NCBI GenBank assembly: GCA_902167325.1
Contig: LR632930.1
Location: 4,216,001 to 4,280,000, forward strand
Source: Chitinophaga pinensis
GTDB lineage: Bacteria; Bacteroidota; Bacteroidia; Chitinophagales; Chitinophagaceae
Direction of reading: 5' to 3'
DNA: 64,000 nt
Both the position numbers and the translations under genes were made by a program. Shown one piece after another: positions 35,605 to 45,719 of the stretch; within the stretch, counting starts at the first letter, position 1; each line of letters opens with the position of its first letter. The notes below the pieces were generated by a model. It was not told the origin of the DNA. It saw only the letters and a list, made by a program, of their open reading frames with translations, and did not search any database.

Positions 35605-37423
35605 GCTTATCCATTAAAGGGAGTTGCAGTACCACGCGCGTACCCGTGCCACCGGCCTTTGATATATCCTGCATCTCCAGCTGGATGTGGAGATGGTAAA
35701 TATCGTTCAGTAAACTGATGCGCTCCCGGGTGTTGGTGATACCCCGCGACTGATGTACCTTCTGGTGGGCAGTCTTCAGCTCCATACTCTTCGCGAGTCC
35801 TATCCCGTCGTCTTCTATCTCTACAACAATGTGCCGGTCCTGCTTCCGGAAGCTCACACGCAGCAGGCCTTTCGTGTCCTTATACCGTAATCCGTGCCAT
35901 ACTGCATTCTCGATATGCGGCTGAATGAGCATATTGGGGATCATAACGGTATCAGGGTCCAGCGCTTCATCGATATCGAGGATGTACACGAACTTGTCAC
36001 TGAAACGCAGCTGCTCCAGATCGAGGTACCTTCTCAACTGCTCCGCTTCCACGGTTAAAGTGACAAAGTCGCGGTTAGAATGTTCCATTACATTCCGCAT
36101 AAGACCGGAATAGGAGGTGAGGTACTTATTGGCTTCCATCTCGTTGTTCTCCGCGATGTATTGATTCACGCTGTTAAGACTGTTGAAGATGAAGTGCGGG
36201 TTCATTTCCCGGCGAAGGGATTGCAGCGCTATCTTCTTGTTCTTTACTTTGATAGCCCGTAAGGAGCGCACGATGAAAAAGAGCAGCACGCCCATCGCCA
36301 ATACGAATGCGATCAGGAAGTAATTGAGGGTGTTCTTATTATCGATCAGGGCCAGCTGAAGGGCTTTCTCGCGCTCAAGGTCTTTGATCTTACCTTCGGT
36401 GATATCGAAAATACTGGCATCTACCAGCGAACTGTCTGTCCGGATAAGAGAATCGAGGTTCTGCAGAAAATCATCGTACCGGGTGATGGCGATCCCTTCC
36501 TGCCGCTGGCGTTTGTAATAGCTGGTGAGTGCCAGCAGGCAGTCTTTCGCCTTCGAAGTATTGCCGCTTTTAAAGGCAAGGAGGTACGCTTCTTCAAGGA
36601 GCTTACCCGTTTTATCGGGCTGCTCGCTGGTGGTGTATAAACGGGCCAGATCCTGCAGCTGGTTGATCTGCAGTTCCGTGTTCTGATCTTCCCTTGCCTT
36701 CTGGAGGATGCCTTCGCTCACCTGAATGGCTTCAGCTACGTTGTTATCTTCCACATACGCCTTGGATATTTCTTTACTGAGTACGGATATATCCCCGGTT
36801 TTATCGGTATTCTCCAATGCCTTTTTAAAGCTGGTGATGGCGCCGGTATTGTTCTTCTGATTAAGCAGGCTGTTCCCCAGGTTCCGGTAAGCATCAGCCG
36901 CTTCATCCTTTTTACCTTCCTTTTCGAAGATCTCCACATTAGATTGCGCCAGATCCGACTGGCGGCCCGGGTTATTGGGGTTCAGCAAACGGTTGGCATC
37001 GTTGAAGTTGGCGCGTTCCAGCGTGGTGTCTGCAGAAAGGCTGCCGGCAGACTGGTAATTACTGATAGCAGGCTTTATCTTATTCTGCAGCTCCTGCACC
37101 TTGGCCAAAGCCCTGCTGGCAGGGGCGGCGTTGCGGTGTTTTAAACGGAGGTAGATTTCGAGGGCTTTCTTCAGGTAGTCTTCCGCTTTGGGGTATTCCC
37201 CTTTATCCGTCAACTCCTTGCCAAGGGCTTCATAGCTGCGGGCGGTAACCAGTTCATTATCGTCGGCATACAGGGATTCCTGCAGCTCTCTGGCGGCTTT
37301 GGACTTGGGACTGGGAGCCACCTTTTTGCTTTTGGATTCCCCCTTGGAGTCCTGGGCAATCAGTGTTCCGGAAGAACCCAATAGTCCGGTCAATAGCAGT
37401 ATAACAAAACCGTAGCGTACCAT
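35567..37423 (-). CDS. TPR sensor histidine kinase, LytS/YehU type
   Basis: A 618-residue membrane kinase. Order: signal peptide, periplasmic TPR repeats (~50-340: ARSYEALGKELTDKGEYPKAEDY, AADAYRNLGNSLLNQ), one membrane segment (YFLIAFVLAMGVLLFFIV), then a His_kinase core with phospho-accepting His in REMNPHFIFNSLNSV and an ATPase domain with IENAVWHGL and DDGIGLAK. A periplasmic TPR sensor joined to a LytS-like core is common in Bacteroidota. It pairs with the LytTR regulator, whose gene overlaps its 3' end. Confidence 0.93.
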   Translation of the reverse strand: MVRYGFVILLLTGLLGSSGTLIAQDSKGESKSKKVAPSPKSKAARELQESLYADDNELVTARSYEALGKELTDKGEYPKAEDYLKKALEIYLRLKHRNAAPASRALAKVQELQNKIKPAISNYQSAGSLSADTTLERANFNDANRLLNPNNPGRQSDLAQSNVEIFEKEGKKDEAADAYRNLGNSLLNQKNNTGAITSFKKALENTDKTGDISVLSKEISKAYVEDNNVAEAIQVSEGILQKAREDQNTELQINQLQDLARLYTTSEQPDKTGKLLEEAYLLAFKSGNTSKAKDCLLALTSYYKRQRQEGIAITRYDDFLQNLDSLIRTDSSLVDASIFDITEGKIKDLEREKALQLALIDNKNTLNYFLIAFVLAMGVLLFFIVRSLRAIKVKNKKIALQSLRREMNPHFIFNSLNSVNQYIAENNEMEANKYLTSYSGLMRNVMEHSNRDFVTLTVEAEQLRRYLDLEQLRFSDKFVYILDIDEALDPDTVMIPNMLIQPHIENAVWHGLRYKDTKGLLRVSFRKQDRHIVVEIEDDGIGLAKSMELKTAHQKVHQSRGITNTRERISLLNDIYHLHIQLEMQDISKAGGTGTRVVLQLPLMDKHEFNRKDYSSNR

Positions 37424-37563
37424 GGCAATATATTCCCCTGCAAAATAGGACTTTTCCCTGCCGCAAGGGAATATTTCACCCAGTGGAGCAGCCCTTTCAC
37501 CAAGTGGGGCTTTTTCGAAGGGAAAGACCGGCTAATTTCAGGTCATCATCTAACTCAAGCATT

Positions 37564-38763
37564 ATGAAAACAGTTCTGTTTACCGGCCTTGCAGTAGCAA
37601 CCGGACTCCTTGCCTGGAAATACGACATCAGAGCACTTGACCGGGAAAATACGGCAAAAGCGGCCATCCAAATGCCGGTTGCCCAGATACCGGTGCCAAC
37701 AGTTGCCACCCCTACAGACAATACCCGCATTCAGGTAGCCCTGTTATTAGATACCTCCGGCAGTATGGACGGGCTGATAGACCAGGCCAAATCCCGGTTA
37801 TGGAACATCATCAACACCCTCACCACCCTGAAGTATCAGGGCAAAACCCCGGTCATCGAAATTGCGCTGTATGAATATGGGAACGACGGCCTTTCATCCT
37901 CCTCCGGTTACATCCGGCAGGTACTCCCCTTAACCACCGACCTCGACCTACTTTCCGAAAAGCTGTTTGCCCTCTATACTAACGGTGGACAGGAATACTG
38001 CGGCACCGTGATCAGCACCGCCGTGAAAGCGCTGGAATGGGGGAAAGACGAAGCCGATATGAAACTGATATATATTGCCGGCAACGAACCCTTCACACAG
38101 GGCCAAAAGCCTTACACCGCTGCTACCGAAGAAGCCCTGCGTAAAAATATCTATATCAACACCATCTTCTGCGGCGATAACCGCGAAGGTATCGCCACCA
38201 AATGGAAAGACGGGGCAGACAGAGGAAAAGGCAAATACTTCAACATCAATTCAGACGAGAAAGTAGCCTATGTTGAAACCCCTTTCGATGCGCAGATAGA
38301 AGCCTGCAACGACCGCCTGAACGATACCTACATCAGCTACGGCTCACAGGGCCGTATGAAGAAAAGCAACCAGGCCATGCAGGATGCCAATGCCAAATCC
38401 ATCTCCAAATCCAATTCCGTGGAGCGTACCGTGAGCAAATCCAAAGCCGCATATAGCAACGAGAGCTGGGATCTGGTGGAGCGCAGTCAGAAAGATGCAT
38501 CCACACTGAAGGTGATCGATAAAAAAGAACTGCCACAGGAACTGCAGGGCAAAACGGATGCAGAGATCCAGAAGGTGATAGCCGCAAAAAGTCAGGCGAG
38601 GGATAGTATCCAGAAAGAGATTACCGTATTGGGTAAAAAGCGCCAGGCTTACATAGATGAGGTGAAGAAAAGATCCACCATTACCAAAGATGACCTTGGC
38701 ACTGCCATCAACCAGTCTATTCTCCAGTTCGCCGCCACAAAGGGCTATACCGCGGAGAAATAG
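37564..38763 (+). CDS. VWA-domain protein, exported
   Basis: A 399-residue protein with an N-terminal hydrophobic anchor or signal (MKTVLFTGLAVATGLLAW). The von Willebrand A domain, from about residue 55, has a perfect MIDAS start (LLLDTSGSMDGLIDQ), a TNGGQEYCG segment and a late YIAGNEPFTQG. A long charged C-terminal part, partly coiled coil (EIQKVIAAKSQARDSIQKEI), follows. The MIDAS binds Mg2+ and partner proteins. The start is ATG 37564, not 37483, which would lengthen it past the hydrophobic N-terminus. It diverges from the histidine kinase gene. Confidence 0.87.
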   Translation: MKTVLFTGLAVATGLLAWKYDIRALDRENTAKAAIQMPVAQIPVPTVATPTDNTRIQVALLLDTSGSMDGLIDQAKSRLWNIINTLTTLKYQGKTPVIEIALYEYGNDGLSSSSGYIRQVLPLTTDLDLLSEKLFALYTNGGQEYCGTVISTAVKALEWGKDEADMKLIYIAGNEPFTQGQKPYTAATEEALRKNIYINTIFCGDNREGIATKWKDGADRGKGKYFNINSDEKVAYVETPFDAQIEACNDRLNDTYISYGSQGRMKKSNQAMQDANAKSISKSNSVERTVSKSKAAYSNESWDLVERSQKDASTLKVIDKKELPQELQGKTDAEIQKVIAAKSQARDSIQKEITVLGKKRQAYIDEVKKRSTITKDDLGTAINQSILQFAATKGYTAEK

Positions 38764-38801
38764 CTGTCCTTATATCCCGATGCATTCATGGGTTTAAAAC
38801 G

Positions 38802-38834
38802 AAAGCCGTCCCGTCTTACTGACGGGACGGCTTT
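38802..38834. terminator. Bidirectional terminator
   Basis: AAAGCCGTCCCGTC, loop TTACT, GACGGGACGGCTTT: a 14-bp perfect stem between convergent genes. Confidence 0.88.
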
Positions 38835-38855
38835 GCATTATGTAGGGTTAAAACC

Positions 38856-40112
38856 TTACCGGGTAACTGTGCTTCTTCTCACAAACAGCAACCGCAAATA
38901 AAACTGCGGCTTAGCGAGCTTCTTACGGAGGTCCACTTCATGGAACATGCACGACAGCAGATCCTGCAGCTCTTTATTGCGCGCACTCAGCCGCATCAGC
39001 ATATTGAACAACCACGGGAATCGGATGAGCTTCTGCAGCCGCGTGCTCATTTTCAATTCCGGTCCCAATACGCGGTACACTTCCGCATCGTAAGCCAGCA
39101 TAGCAGTGGCGGAGTAATCATTGGCTGCAATACAGGCAGCAGCCTGTTGGGCAGCCATGCGGGCGGTGTACATGGCATTGCCGATGCCTTCTCCCGTGAA
39201 GGGATCGATCAGGAAACCGGCATCACCCACCAGCATATACCTTTCTCCGGACAACCGCCTTTTCTTACTGCCGAGGGGCAGGCCGTAACCATCGATGTTG
39301 CCAAGTAGGGTAGCGTCTTTAAACCGCTCTTTCAATACCTCATCGTGCTGCACGGCATCCAGCAGCAACTCTTTCAGATTGGCTTTTCTTTTCCGGGCAA
39401 CTTCACTCAGCATACCTATGCCTACATTGGCTTCACCATTAGGCAGGGGAAAGATCCAGAAGTAGCCTGGCAGTACGTTCTTCAGGAAATGTAATTCAAT
39501 GAGGTTATCGGGGTGCAGGCCTTTGATGCCGCTGTAATATGCCCGGATACCGGCTACGTAATGCGCAGGCTCCATATGGATTTTAGCTACTTCCTTCGTA
39601 AAACCGGAGTGTGCCCCGTTAGCCGCAATCACCAGTTTGGTTTTGATCTGCAACGCACCGCTTACATCCGCCAGCAGATACCCATCGGGCAGGCGCTCGT
39701 ATTTGGTAACGGCTTTGCCTTCTATCAGCTGCACCTGCGGGCACCGCTTCAGTTCTTCTACCAGGAAGTTATCGAAGTGGATGCGCTTGCAAACAAAGCC
39801 CCTCGGTTCATCCGGTAGCTTTTGATAGCCGGGCTTGTAGGGGATGTTCATGCTCATGCGGTTGACGGCCACGAAGGTAACGCCCCAGCTGTCTTCTTTG
39901 AAAACATAAGCCTGCAGGCGTTCTGCAATGCCTTTATCGATTCGGGAGAGCAGGGTGAGCACTTTGCCACTGAGGCCATCGCCACATACTTTATCACGGG
40001 GAAATACGGCTTTGTCCACCACCACGCAGGAGATGCCCATGTAAGCGAGCTGCAGGGCAGTGGTTGCACCGGCCGGGCCGGCACCGAGGATACAAACTTT
40101 GGTTTCGAGCAT
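38856..40112 (-). CDS. FAD-dependent geranylgeranyl-reductase-family oxidoreductase
   Basis: A 418-residue flavoprotein. The N-terminal dinucleotide-binding fold is VCILGAGPAGATTALQLA (GxGxxG) followed by Glu/Asp-type binding CVVVDKAVFPRDKVCGDGLSG. The second FAD motif is YMLVGDAGFLIDPFTGEGIGNAM. It has the group's reductase layout (halogenase/geranylgeranyl reductase class) that reduces prenyl double bonds or acts on quinone and lipid precursors; its substrate is unknown. An upstream ATG at 40145 would add 11 residues; the shorter start at 40112 fits the nucleotide-binding fold. Confidence 0.85.
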   Translation of the reverse strand: MLETKVCILGAGPAGATTALQLAYMGISCVVVDKAVFPRDKVCGDGLSGKVLTLLSRIDKGIAERLQAYVFKEDSWGVTFVAVNRMSMNIPYKPGYQKLPDEPRGFVCKRIHFDNFLVEELKRCPQVQLIEGKAVTKYERLPDGYLLADVSGALQIKTKLVIAANGAHSGFTKEVAKIHMEPAHYVAGIRAYYSGIKGLHPDNLIELHFLKNVLPGYFWIFPLPNGEANVGIGMLSEVARKRKANLKELLLDAVQHDEVLKERFKDATLLGNIDGYGLPLGSKKRRLSGERYMLVGDAGFLIDPFTGEGIGNAMYTARMAAQQAAACIAANDYSATAMLAYDAEVYRVLGPELKMSTRLQKLIRFPWLFNMLMRLSARNKELQDLLSCMFHEVDLRKKLAKPQFYLRLLFVRRSTVTR

Positions 40113-40213
40113 AGTGGCACAATTTAGGAAAATACCCAACAACAATATGGCATATTTTTCCGTCTTTACGCTTCACAACCAAACGCTTACGGGTTTGCAG
40201 GCAAGCCAGTAAA

Positions 40214-40242
40214 CAAAAAAGGCCCCTGTAAAGAGGCCCTTC
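40214..40242 (-). terminator. Rho-independent terminator of the GH95 gene
   Basis: On the minus strand AAGGGCCTC, loop TTTACA, GGGGCCTTTTTT; an imperfect stem with a good T run, 24 bases after the GH95 stop. Confidence 0.65.
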
Positions 40243-40265
40243 TGATAGTTGATTGTTCCGTAGCG

Positions 40266-42692
40266 TTAATTGAAATATTTCTCTATAGACACTTTTTGAC
40301 CTTTCTTCACCGGCACATCAACCGTTTTACCTGCATACCTCACCTTACAGGATGCACCGGAGCGGGAAAGCACCTGCGCCTTCTTCAGTTTTCCACCGGC
40401 CCATTCCATATCCACTATAAAGTTCCCTCGGGCAACAAGGCCACTTACACGCCCATCGCTCCATGCAGTGGGGAGGGCGGGTAGCAGCGCAATATGGTCT
40501 TCATGACTTTGCAGCAGCATCTCGGCCATACCGGCAATTACACCAAAGTTGCCATCGATCTGGAAAGGCGGACAGGCATCAAACAAATTGTAGTAAGTAC
40601 CGCCGCCACCGCTGTATTTAGTACCGGTTACACTGGTAGGCCTCAGCTGGTTGTTCAGGATAGACAGTGCCCTGTCGCCATCGAGCAGGCGGGCCCAGAG
40701 GGCTATCTTCCACGCGTAGGTCCAGCCAACACCGGCATCGCCCCTGGCTTCCAGGGATTTCTTTACCGCGGCAGCCAGCTCAGGCGTTTTATCCATGGTG
40801 ATTTCATTACCGGGATAAAAAGCGAACAGGTGCGATAAGTGCCGGTGCAGTGGCTCCACTTCTTCGAAAGGCTCTGCCCATTCCATCAATCGTCCATCAG
40901 GCCCAATAGCAGGCCGCGCCAGATCGTCTTTCGCTTTTTGCACGGCAGCAAGGAAAGTGTCGTCTTTCAGTCCTAACAGTTTCGCACTGAGCAGGGTGTT
41001 TTCAAAGAGGTTGAATATTACCTGCTGATCGTGCGAAGGTCCCATACTGATTTGTGCCTGCGAACCATCGGGCGCTTTGAAAGTATTTTCGGGAGAAGGC
41101 GAGGGGCCTGATACCAGTTTGCCCGTGACGGGGTGGGGCATGAGCCAGCCGAGGTAAAAAAGGCTGGCATCTTTTAGCATCGGGTACGCCTTTGCGAGGA
41201 AAACCTTATCGCGGGTGAAGTTATAATGCTCCCAGATGTGTTGCATGATCCATGCGCCGCCGCCGATGTGCATGCCCCAGCTGGCACTTTCACCCGGTGA
41301 AGTATAGCCCCATACGTTAGTGATGGGGTGCAATGCCCAGCCTCTCATACCATACTGAATGCGGCCGGTCTTTTTACCCGGTTCGGACATGGAGGCGATC
41401 AGATCCATTAACGGCACATGACTCTCTGATAAATTGGCCACTTCTGCCGGCCAGTAGTTCATCTGCACATTAATGTCGGTATGATAATCCCCATTCCATG
41501 GCGTTTGTATTTTATTGGCCCAGATGCCCTGCAGGTTGGCAGGCAGGCCGCCCGCGCGGGAAGAGGAAAGCAACAGGTACCGGCCAAACTGGAAATACAG
41601 CGGGTAGAGGATCTGCTCATTCTTCGTTTCAAAGTTTTTCTGCAGCAGCTCATCCGTGGGGATCTTGTCCGCAGCACCATCCAGCCTGAAATCCACCCGC
41701 TTCATAAACCCGCTGAAATCTGCGATATGCGCTTTCTTTAAAGTGGCATAATCCTGCGCTGTTGCTTTACGGGTGATGTCATCCAACTCGTTTGCATAAT
41801 CAGGATTGATGAAATCAGGATAATGCTGCCTGTAATTGGTTTTTACGGTAACGATGAGGGTTACCGCAGTAGCGTTGGCTATCTGCAGGCTATTACCGGT
41901 TGCTTTCACAGTGCCTCCGGAAAGTACGGGTGATACGTAAGTTTTGTACCGCATACCATCGCCACCTCTGCCATTGTTCAGTACACCTTCCATCACCAGG
42001 GCATTCCCCTGGGTGGAGGTGGAGAAACGTTCGGGCCGGTTAATGGTCACATCAAAATGGATAGCCCCGGGCTTGCTGGCCGTTAATCTGATCACAAGCG
42101 CCTTTGCGGGGTGACTGGCAAACACTTCCCGCGTATAGGTTACACCGTCGCGGGTGAACCTGCTGAGGGCGATGCCGTTGAAGATATCCAGCTCCCGGTA
42201 GTAACTGGAGTAGGGCAGGGAGGTTTTAAAATCGAGCCAGAGGTCGCCCAGCGTTTGCGAGCAACCGAAAGGTACATTGGCGCCATTGCCATGCCCGGAG
42301 CCTTTGCCGCTGGTGATCTGGGTTTTATTGGTCAATTCCGTAGCCTCTTTGTATTTCCCCTGAAAGAGCAGCTGCCGGATTTGGGGCAGGTGCTTCGCTG
42401 CTTCCGGATTATCGCCTTCATCCATGCTGCCGCTCCACAGCGTCATTTCATTGAGCTGAATACGTTCCCGGTTCACATCACCAAATACCATGGCGCCGAT
42501 GTGCCCGTTGCCGATGGGCAGGGCTTTCAGCCATTCGGCATCACTCACCCAGCCATCGGGATTGTCTTTTACGGAAGCGTCTGCCGGTTTGGTATACCAG
42601 ATTTTTGCAGTCGCACTTGTTTGTGCGGCAGCGGAGGATGCCTGTACGAGGCAGATCAGTAAAGTAATAACGTGTCTTTTCTTAGAAATCAT
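40266..42692 (-). CDS. GH95-family glycoside hydrolase (alpha-L-fucosidase-like)
   Basis: An 808-residue exported enzyme (signal peptide ending ASSAAAQ). GH95 features: N-terminal beta-sandwich (LPIGNGHIGAMVFGDVNRERIQLNEMTLWSG), the central (alpha/alpha)6 barrel with DYHTDINVQMNYWPAEVANLSE and NLQGIWANKIQTPWNGD, and the acidic GRLMEWAEPFEEVEPLHRHLSHL region with a conserved Glu, plus a later GPSHDQQVIFNLFENT. Members release alpha-1,2-linked L-fucose, or alpha-L-galactose in some subfamilies, by inversion. It is expected in the periplasm or at the surface and would help degrade fucosylated glycans. No SusCD pair adjoins it. Confidence 0.92.
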   Translation of the reverse strand: MISKKRHVITLLICLVQASSAAAQTSATAKIWYTKPADASVKDNPDGWVSDAEWLKALPIGNGHIGAMVFGDVNRERIQLNEMTLWSGSMDEGDNPEAAKHLPQIRQLLFQGKYKEATELTNKTQITSGKGSGHGNGANVPFGCSQTLGDLWLDFKTSLPYSSYYRELDIFNGIALSRFTRDGVTYTREVFASHPAKALVIRLTASKPGAIHFDVTINRPERFSTSTQGNALVMEGVLNNGRGGDGMRYKTYVSPVLSGGTVKATGNSLQIANATAVTLIVTVKTNYRQHYPDFINPDYANELDDITRKATAQDYATLKKAHIADFSGFMKRVDFRLDGAADKIPTDELLQKNFETKNEQILYPLYFQFGRYLLLSSSRAGGLPANLQGIWANKIQTPWNGDYHTDINVQMNYWPAEVANLSESHVPLMDLIASMSEPGKKTGRIQYGMRGWALHPITNVWGYTSPGESASWGMHIGGGAWIMQHIWEHYNFTRDKVFLAKAYPMLKDASLFYLGWLMPHPVTGKLVSGPSPSPENTFKAPDGSQAQISMGPSHDQQVIFNLFENTLLSAKLLGLKDDTFLAAVQKAKDDLARPAIGPDGRLMEWAEPFEEVEPLHRHLSHLFAFYPGNEITMDKTPELAAAVKKSLEARGDAGVGWTYAWKIALWARLLDGDRALSILNNQLRPTSVTGTKYSGGGGTYYNLFDACPPFQIDGNFGVIAGMAEMLLQSHEDHIALLPALPTAWSDGRVSGLVARGNFIVDMEWAGGKLKKAQVLSRSGASCKVRYAGKTVDVPVKKGQKVSIEKYFN

Positions 42693-42964
42693 GCACCTGT
42701 CTGTTTTATAGGTAGTCTTATAGTAGGATGAATAGCTTATTGGAAGATAATAAAGAGTAGCATCACCTATAAAAATAAGTTAAACCCGGGGGGCTGCCTA
42801 CAACTGCATTGACCAGTACTTACCGGATATTAGCAATTCAGGAGAATTTTTATGATAATTTAATTTTCATGCTGTTAATTTTTCAATCACAATATTTCCT
42901 ATTTTCGGTCTGCTCCACTTTAACGACCCACAAATCTGTTTGTTTCATCAACCTTAATATTCTA

Positions 42965-43570
42965 ATGGAAAATCACCAAAACGACTTCAACATGATGTTC
43001 GACGTTTTCGAAAGCATGGGCCATCATCTACCACAGCAGGCAAAGGATGATATCATGGCATCTACCCAGATTAAAGAATACAAGAAAAATGAAACCATAC
43101 TACGGTATGGTGATTATTGCGACAGTGTTTCCTTTATTGTGGAAGGGGTAGCCATGATAAAGTATGAAGCCGATGAAGACAGGGAATTGGTGGAATGGAT
43201 CATGAAAGAAGGAGACGTATTTATTTCCGTTCAAAGTTATTGCTGGGGCATTAAGAGCATTGAAACCATTGTTGCACTTGAGAATACCAGGTGTATAGTG
43301 CTGCCAAAGACAATGGTCAAAACGCTCAGCAAGAAATATGAAGCTTTCAATATCCTGGAATCACATCTGCTGGAGCATTACCATGCAAAATCAGACGTGC
43401 GGAAAAAGCTAAATGATAAATCCGCCGCCAACCGGTATGAATACCTGCTGAAAAATGAACCCTGGTTATTTGATCGCGTGAGTGACTTTGTGATGGCGCA
43501 TTATCTGAAAATGACAGAACAGACTTTTAGCAAAATTAAGAAGGGGCACCAAGGAAACTCTGGAACTTAA
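42965..43570 (+). CDS. Crp/Fnr-family transcriptional regulator
   Basis: A 201-residue regulator with the beta-roll effector domain (KKNETILRYGDYCDSVSFIVEGVAMIKYE) and a short C-terminal recognition region (MAHYLKMTEQTFSKIK). It belongs to the same subgroup as the protein at 18206-18772 but on the other strand. The start at 42965 is used; an in-frame ATG at 42809 would add a hydrophobic tail unlike the family. The neighbouring block at 43795 begins 225 bases later. Confidence 0.88.
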   Translation: MENHQNDFNMMFDVFESMGHHLPQQAKDDIMASTQIKEYKKNETILRYGDYCDSVSFIVEGVAMIKYEADEDRELVEWIMKEGDVFISVQSYCWGIKSIETIVALENTRCIVLPKTMVKTLSKKYEAFNILESHLLEHYHAKSDVRKKLNDKSAANRYEYLLKNEPWLFDRVSDFVMAHYLKMTEQTFSKIKKGHQGNSGT

Positions 43571-43680
43571 CCTCGGATAAGTTTTTGAATATGCATTGTT
43601 CTCTACATTCGTTTTGATATTAAAATTTGACACCATCATTCTCTCAAAATGAGGCTCTCAATGTAACTGTGAAAAACCCC

Positions 43681-43699
43681 GGATAAGCAACGCTTATCC
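43681..43699. promoter_or_regulatory. GGATAAGC palindrome
   Basis: GGATAAGC, spacer AAC, GCTTATCC: perfect 8-base arms with no T run. A half-copy GGATAAG lies near 43575. Operator-like, ahead of the accessory block. Confidence 0.4.
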
Positions 43700-43794
43700 T
43701 CCAAATTCCAGTTATCATCTTTTGCACTGCAACTGCCTGAAAGGCGGGAGGGGAATGTATTGTCTTAACATTTAACAATCAAAATCGAAATCTA

Positions 43795-44964
43795 ATGGAT
43801 TACAAAACCATTTTTACAAAAACAATCGGATTCATTGGCGGAACACGATCTCACCGCCGCCAGTTCACGGTAAACATTCCTGAAGGAGCAGTCACTGAAA
43901 TGATCGCTACCACTAAAAAAGACGCCGAAGCCTGCAAGGCTTTTCTCGAAAAACTGTTCAGGTCGCCACGGATAGATAAGGTCATGTTCAGGATTGTACA
44001 ATACCTGCAGGAGCAAATTGAAGACGTTGTTTTCGCATGCACCTATCTGATGGAACAGGAGGAAGATGAACTCCCTTTAAATGATGGCGCATCTGTTTTT
44101 TGTCATGCCGCTTCAGAAATTTTATGCGAAGTACTGGAGCAAATTGCCGATCTGTTCAAGCATTTCATGAACAGGGAAATGATCATGCCCGATTATTATC
44201 TCGTTAACCGGTTCAATGAATTTGAACATATGTGGGAGCTTGTGTTTCGCGGTACAGTTTATCCCCAGGGGGTAATAGAAGAGATGCTGTGGCTACAGCG
44301 TAGCTTCGAGATAGGGGAGAATGCACTGCCTTATGCAGATCTGCGGTACTGCGAATTCCAGGAGCTGATGGTAATACTGGCCGGGGCAGACCCTATCATC
44401 AACCAATCACTTCCCGAAGAGGAAATGGTCAAAAAGCTGCGGCAGCACATCTGGAACCATAACTTCAATGATCCGGATTATGCAAGATTCGTGGCAGACA
44501 GGGAGATAGAACCCATAAAGGACCTCCCTGTGGAAGAACAGATTCCCGCTCTGGTAAAAATCATCAACCGCGTAAGGCGCCGCAACAGAAACACGCAGGG
44601 TGGCTTCCTCCATGAAGACCCGCTGAAAGATGCCGTGATGCAACGGTTGAACAATCATCTCGACGGTCTTAAACTCAAACTGAGCATTGCACGGTTCATG
44701 GGAGAGGCATTACCGCCCAAAGGCAAAACAAAACGCCTGCAACTAAACATGCCCACCCAGAAACTTGGCTATCTGCTCCGGTACCTGCACGAAAAGGAGA
44801 TTATCAAAGGAATGGAACCGCCGGTACTCATCAACTTCGCATGCACATTCCTGCAGCCCCCACTTGCGCAAAAGCACAATTTCGATATTCTTTCTGCGGC
44901 CTTCCATGCCGAGCCCGTTATCTCGGAATACAACGCCAAGCGCATACTTGATCCCAATGCTTAA
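43795..44964 (+). CDS. Conserved accessory protein of unknown function
   Basis: A 389-residue mostly helical protein with an acidic middle (EQEEDELPLNDGASVFCHAASEILCEVLEQ) and a basic C-terminal region (PPKGKTKRLQLNMPTQKLGYLLRYLHEKEI, in parts) that looks like a small DNA-binding or dimerisation tail. It opens a run of co-directional genes whose next members are a replication-initiator-like protein and an ATPase. No transposase or integrase motif was seen. I do not recognise it; a mobile-element regulatory or replication role is inferred only from position. Confidence 0.5.
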   Translation: MDYKTIFTKTIGFIGGTRSHRRQFTVNIPEGAVTEMIATTKKDAEACKAFLEKLFRSPRIDKVMFRIVQYLQEQIEDVVFACTYLMEQEEDELPLNDGASVFCHAASEILCEVLEQIADLFKHFMNREMIMPDYYLVNRFNEFEHMWELVFRGTVYPQGVIEEMLWLQRSFEIGENALPYADLRYCEFQELMVILAGADPIINQSLPEEEMVKKLRQHIWNHNFNDPDYARFVADREIEPIKDLPVEEQIPALVKIINRVRRRNRNTQGGFLHEDPLKDAVMQRLNNHLDGLKLKLSIARFMGEALPPKGKTKRLQLNMPTQKLGYLLRYLHEKEIIKGMEPPVLINFACTFLQPPLAQKHNFDILSAAFHAEPVISEYNAKRILDPNA

Positions 44965-44999
44965 CCATTAAATCATCGTTCAATTTGCAGAGAAGTTTT

Positions 45000-45719
45000 A
45001 TGCCGGAGCACCTGCCGGCCAATTACCTCACGCATATGAACGGGTTCATAGCAACAGCTTCTGCAGACAAGCGGTTGAAACCTGCACACATCAGTTTGTA
45101 CCTGACGCTGTTCGGCATCTGGAACCGCTATTTTTTCATGAACCCGTTCCCCATTAGCCGTATGCATGTAATGCAGGCCAGTCACATCGGCTCAAAGGTA
45201 ACTTACATACAGGCCCTTCGGGATCTGCATGCCTTTGGATACATCCGCTACTATCGCTCAGAGTCGATTGGAGCAGCTCCTCAGATCAGTATCCTGCCGA
45301 TCAAAATTAGTCCTGCTGCAGGCCCGAAAGCGCCCCCGGACAGGCCCGCAAATGATCCCGCACCGGGGTCAGAAGTGGACCCCTTTAATAAACAAGTACA
45401 AAAATCAAACAAGGAAAACGGCGCACCCCCAACAAAAAATCGGAAGAAAGTGACCCCGGAAAAACCGGATATGCCCGAACATCCGGAGGATGTGGTCATT
45501 TTCTTCCAGCAAATGCGCTTCGATCCCCGGGAGGCTCCCCGCTTTTTCAACCACTACGAGGCCAATGGCTGGCACCAGAGTAACGGATTACCCATCCGCA
45601 ATTGGAAGGCCGCCGCGGAAAAATGGGTTTCCAACATTCCTCACTTCAAAATCAGAAACAATGACACACCCAACGGCCGGCTCAACTCCGGACCTTCAAA
45701 TTACACAGACCCGCTTTGA
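45000..45719 (+). CDS. Replication-initiator-like protein (phage O / DnaD type)
   Basis: A 239-residue protein with an N-terminal winged-helix-like part (LTLFGIWNRYFFMN, SRMHVMQASHIGSKVTYIQALRDL), a Pro/Lys-rich linker, and a C-terminal block FFQQMRFDPREAPRFFNHYEANGW then IRNWKAAAEKWVSNI. That block recurs in phage and plasmid replication proteins as a helicase-loading or DnaD-like end. Its gene overlaps by 59 bases a DnaC-like ATPase, the typical O/P pairing. ATG 45000 is chosen over a TTG 15 bases upstream. Confidence 0.6.
   Translation: MPEHLPANYLTHMNGFIATASADKRLKPAHISLYLTLFGIWNRYFFMNPFPISRMHVMQASHIGSKVTYIQALRDLHAFGYIRYYRSESIGAAPQISILPIKISPAAGPKAPPDRPANDPAPGSEVDPFNKQVQKSNKENGAPPTKNRKKVTPEKPDMPEHPEDVVIFFQQMRFDPREAPRFFNHYEANGWHQSNGLPIRNWKAAAEKWVSNIPHFKIRNNDTPNGRLNSGPSNYTDPL

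Noticed and set aside
43795-44964. Integrase or RteC-like regulator
   Set aside because: No tyrosine-recombinase catalytic residues and no convincing family match were seen.
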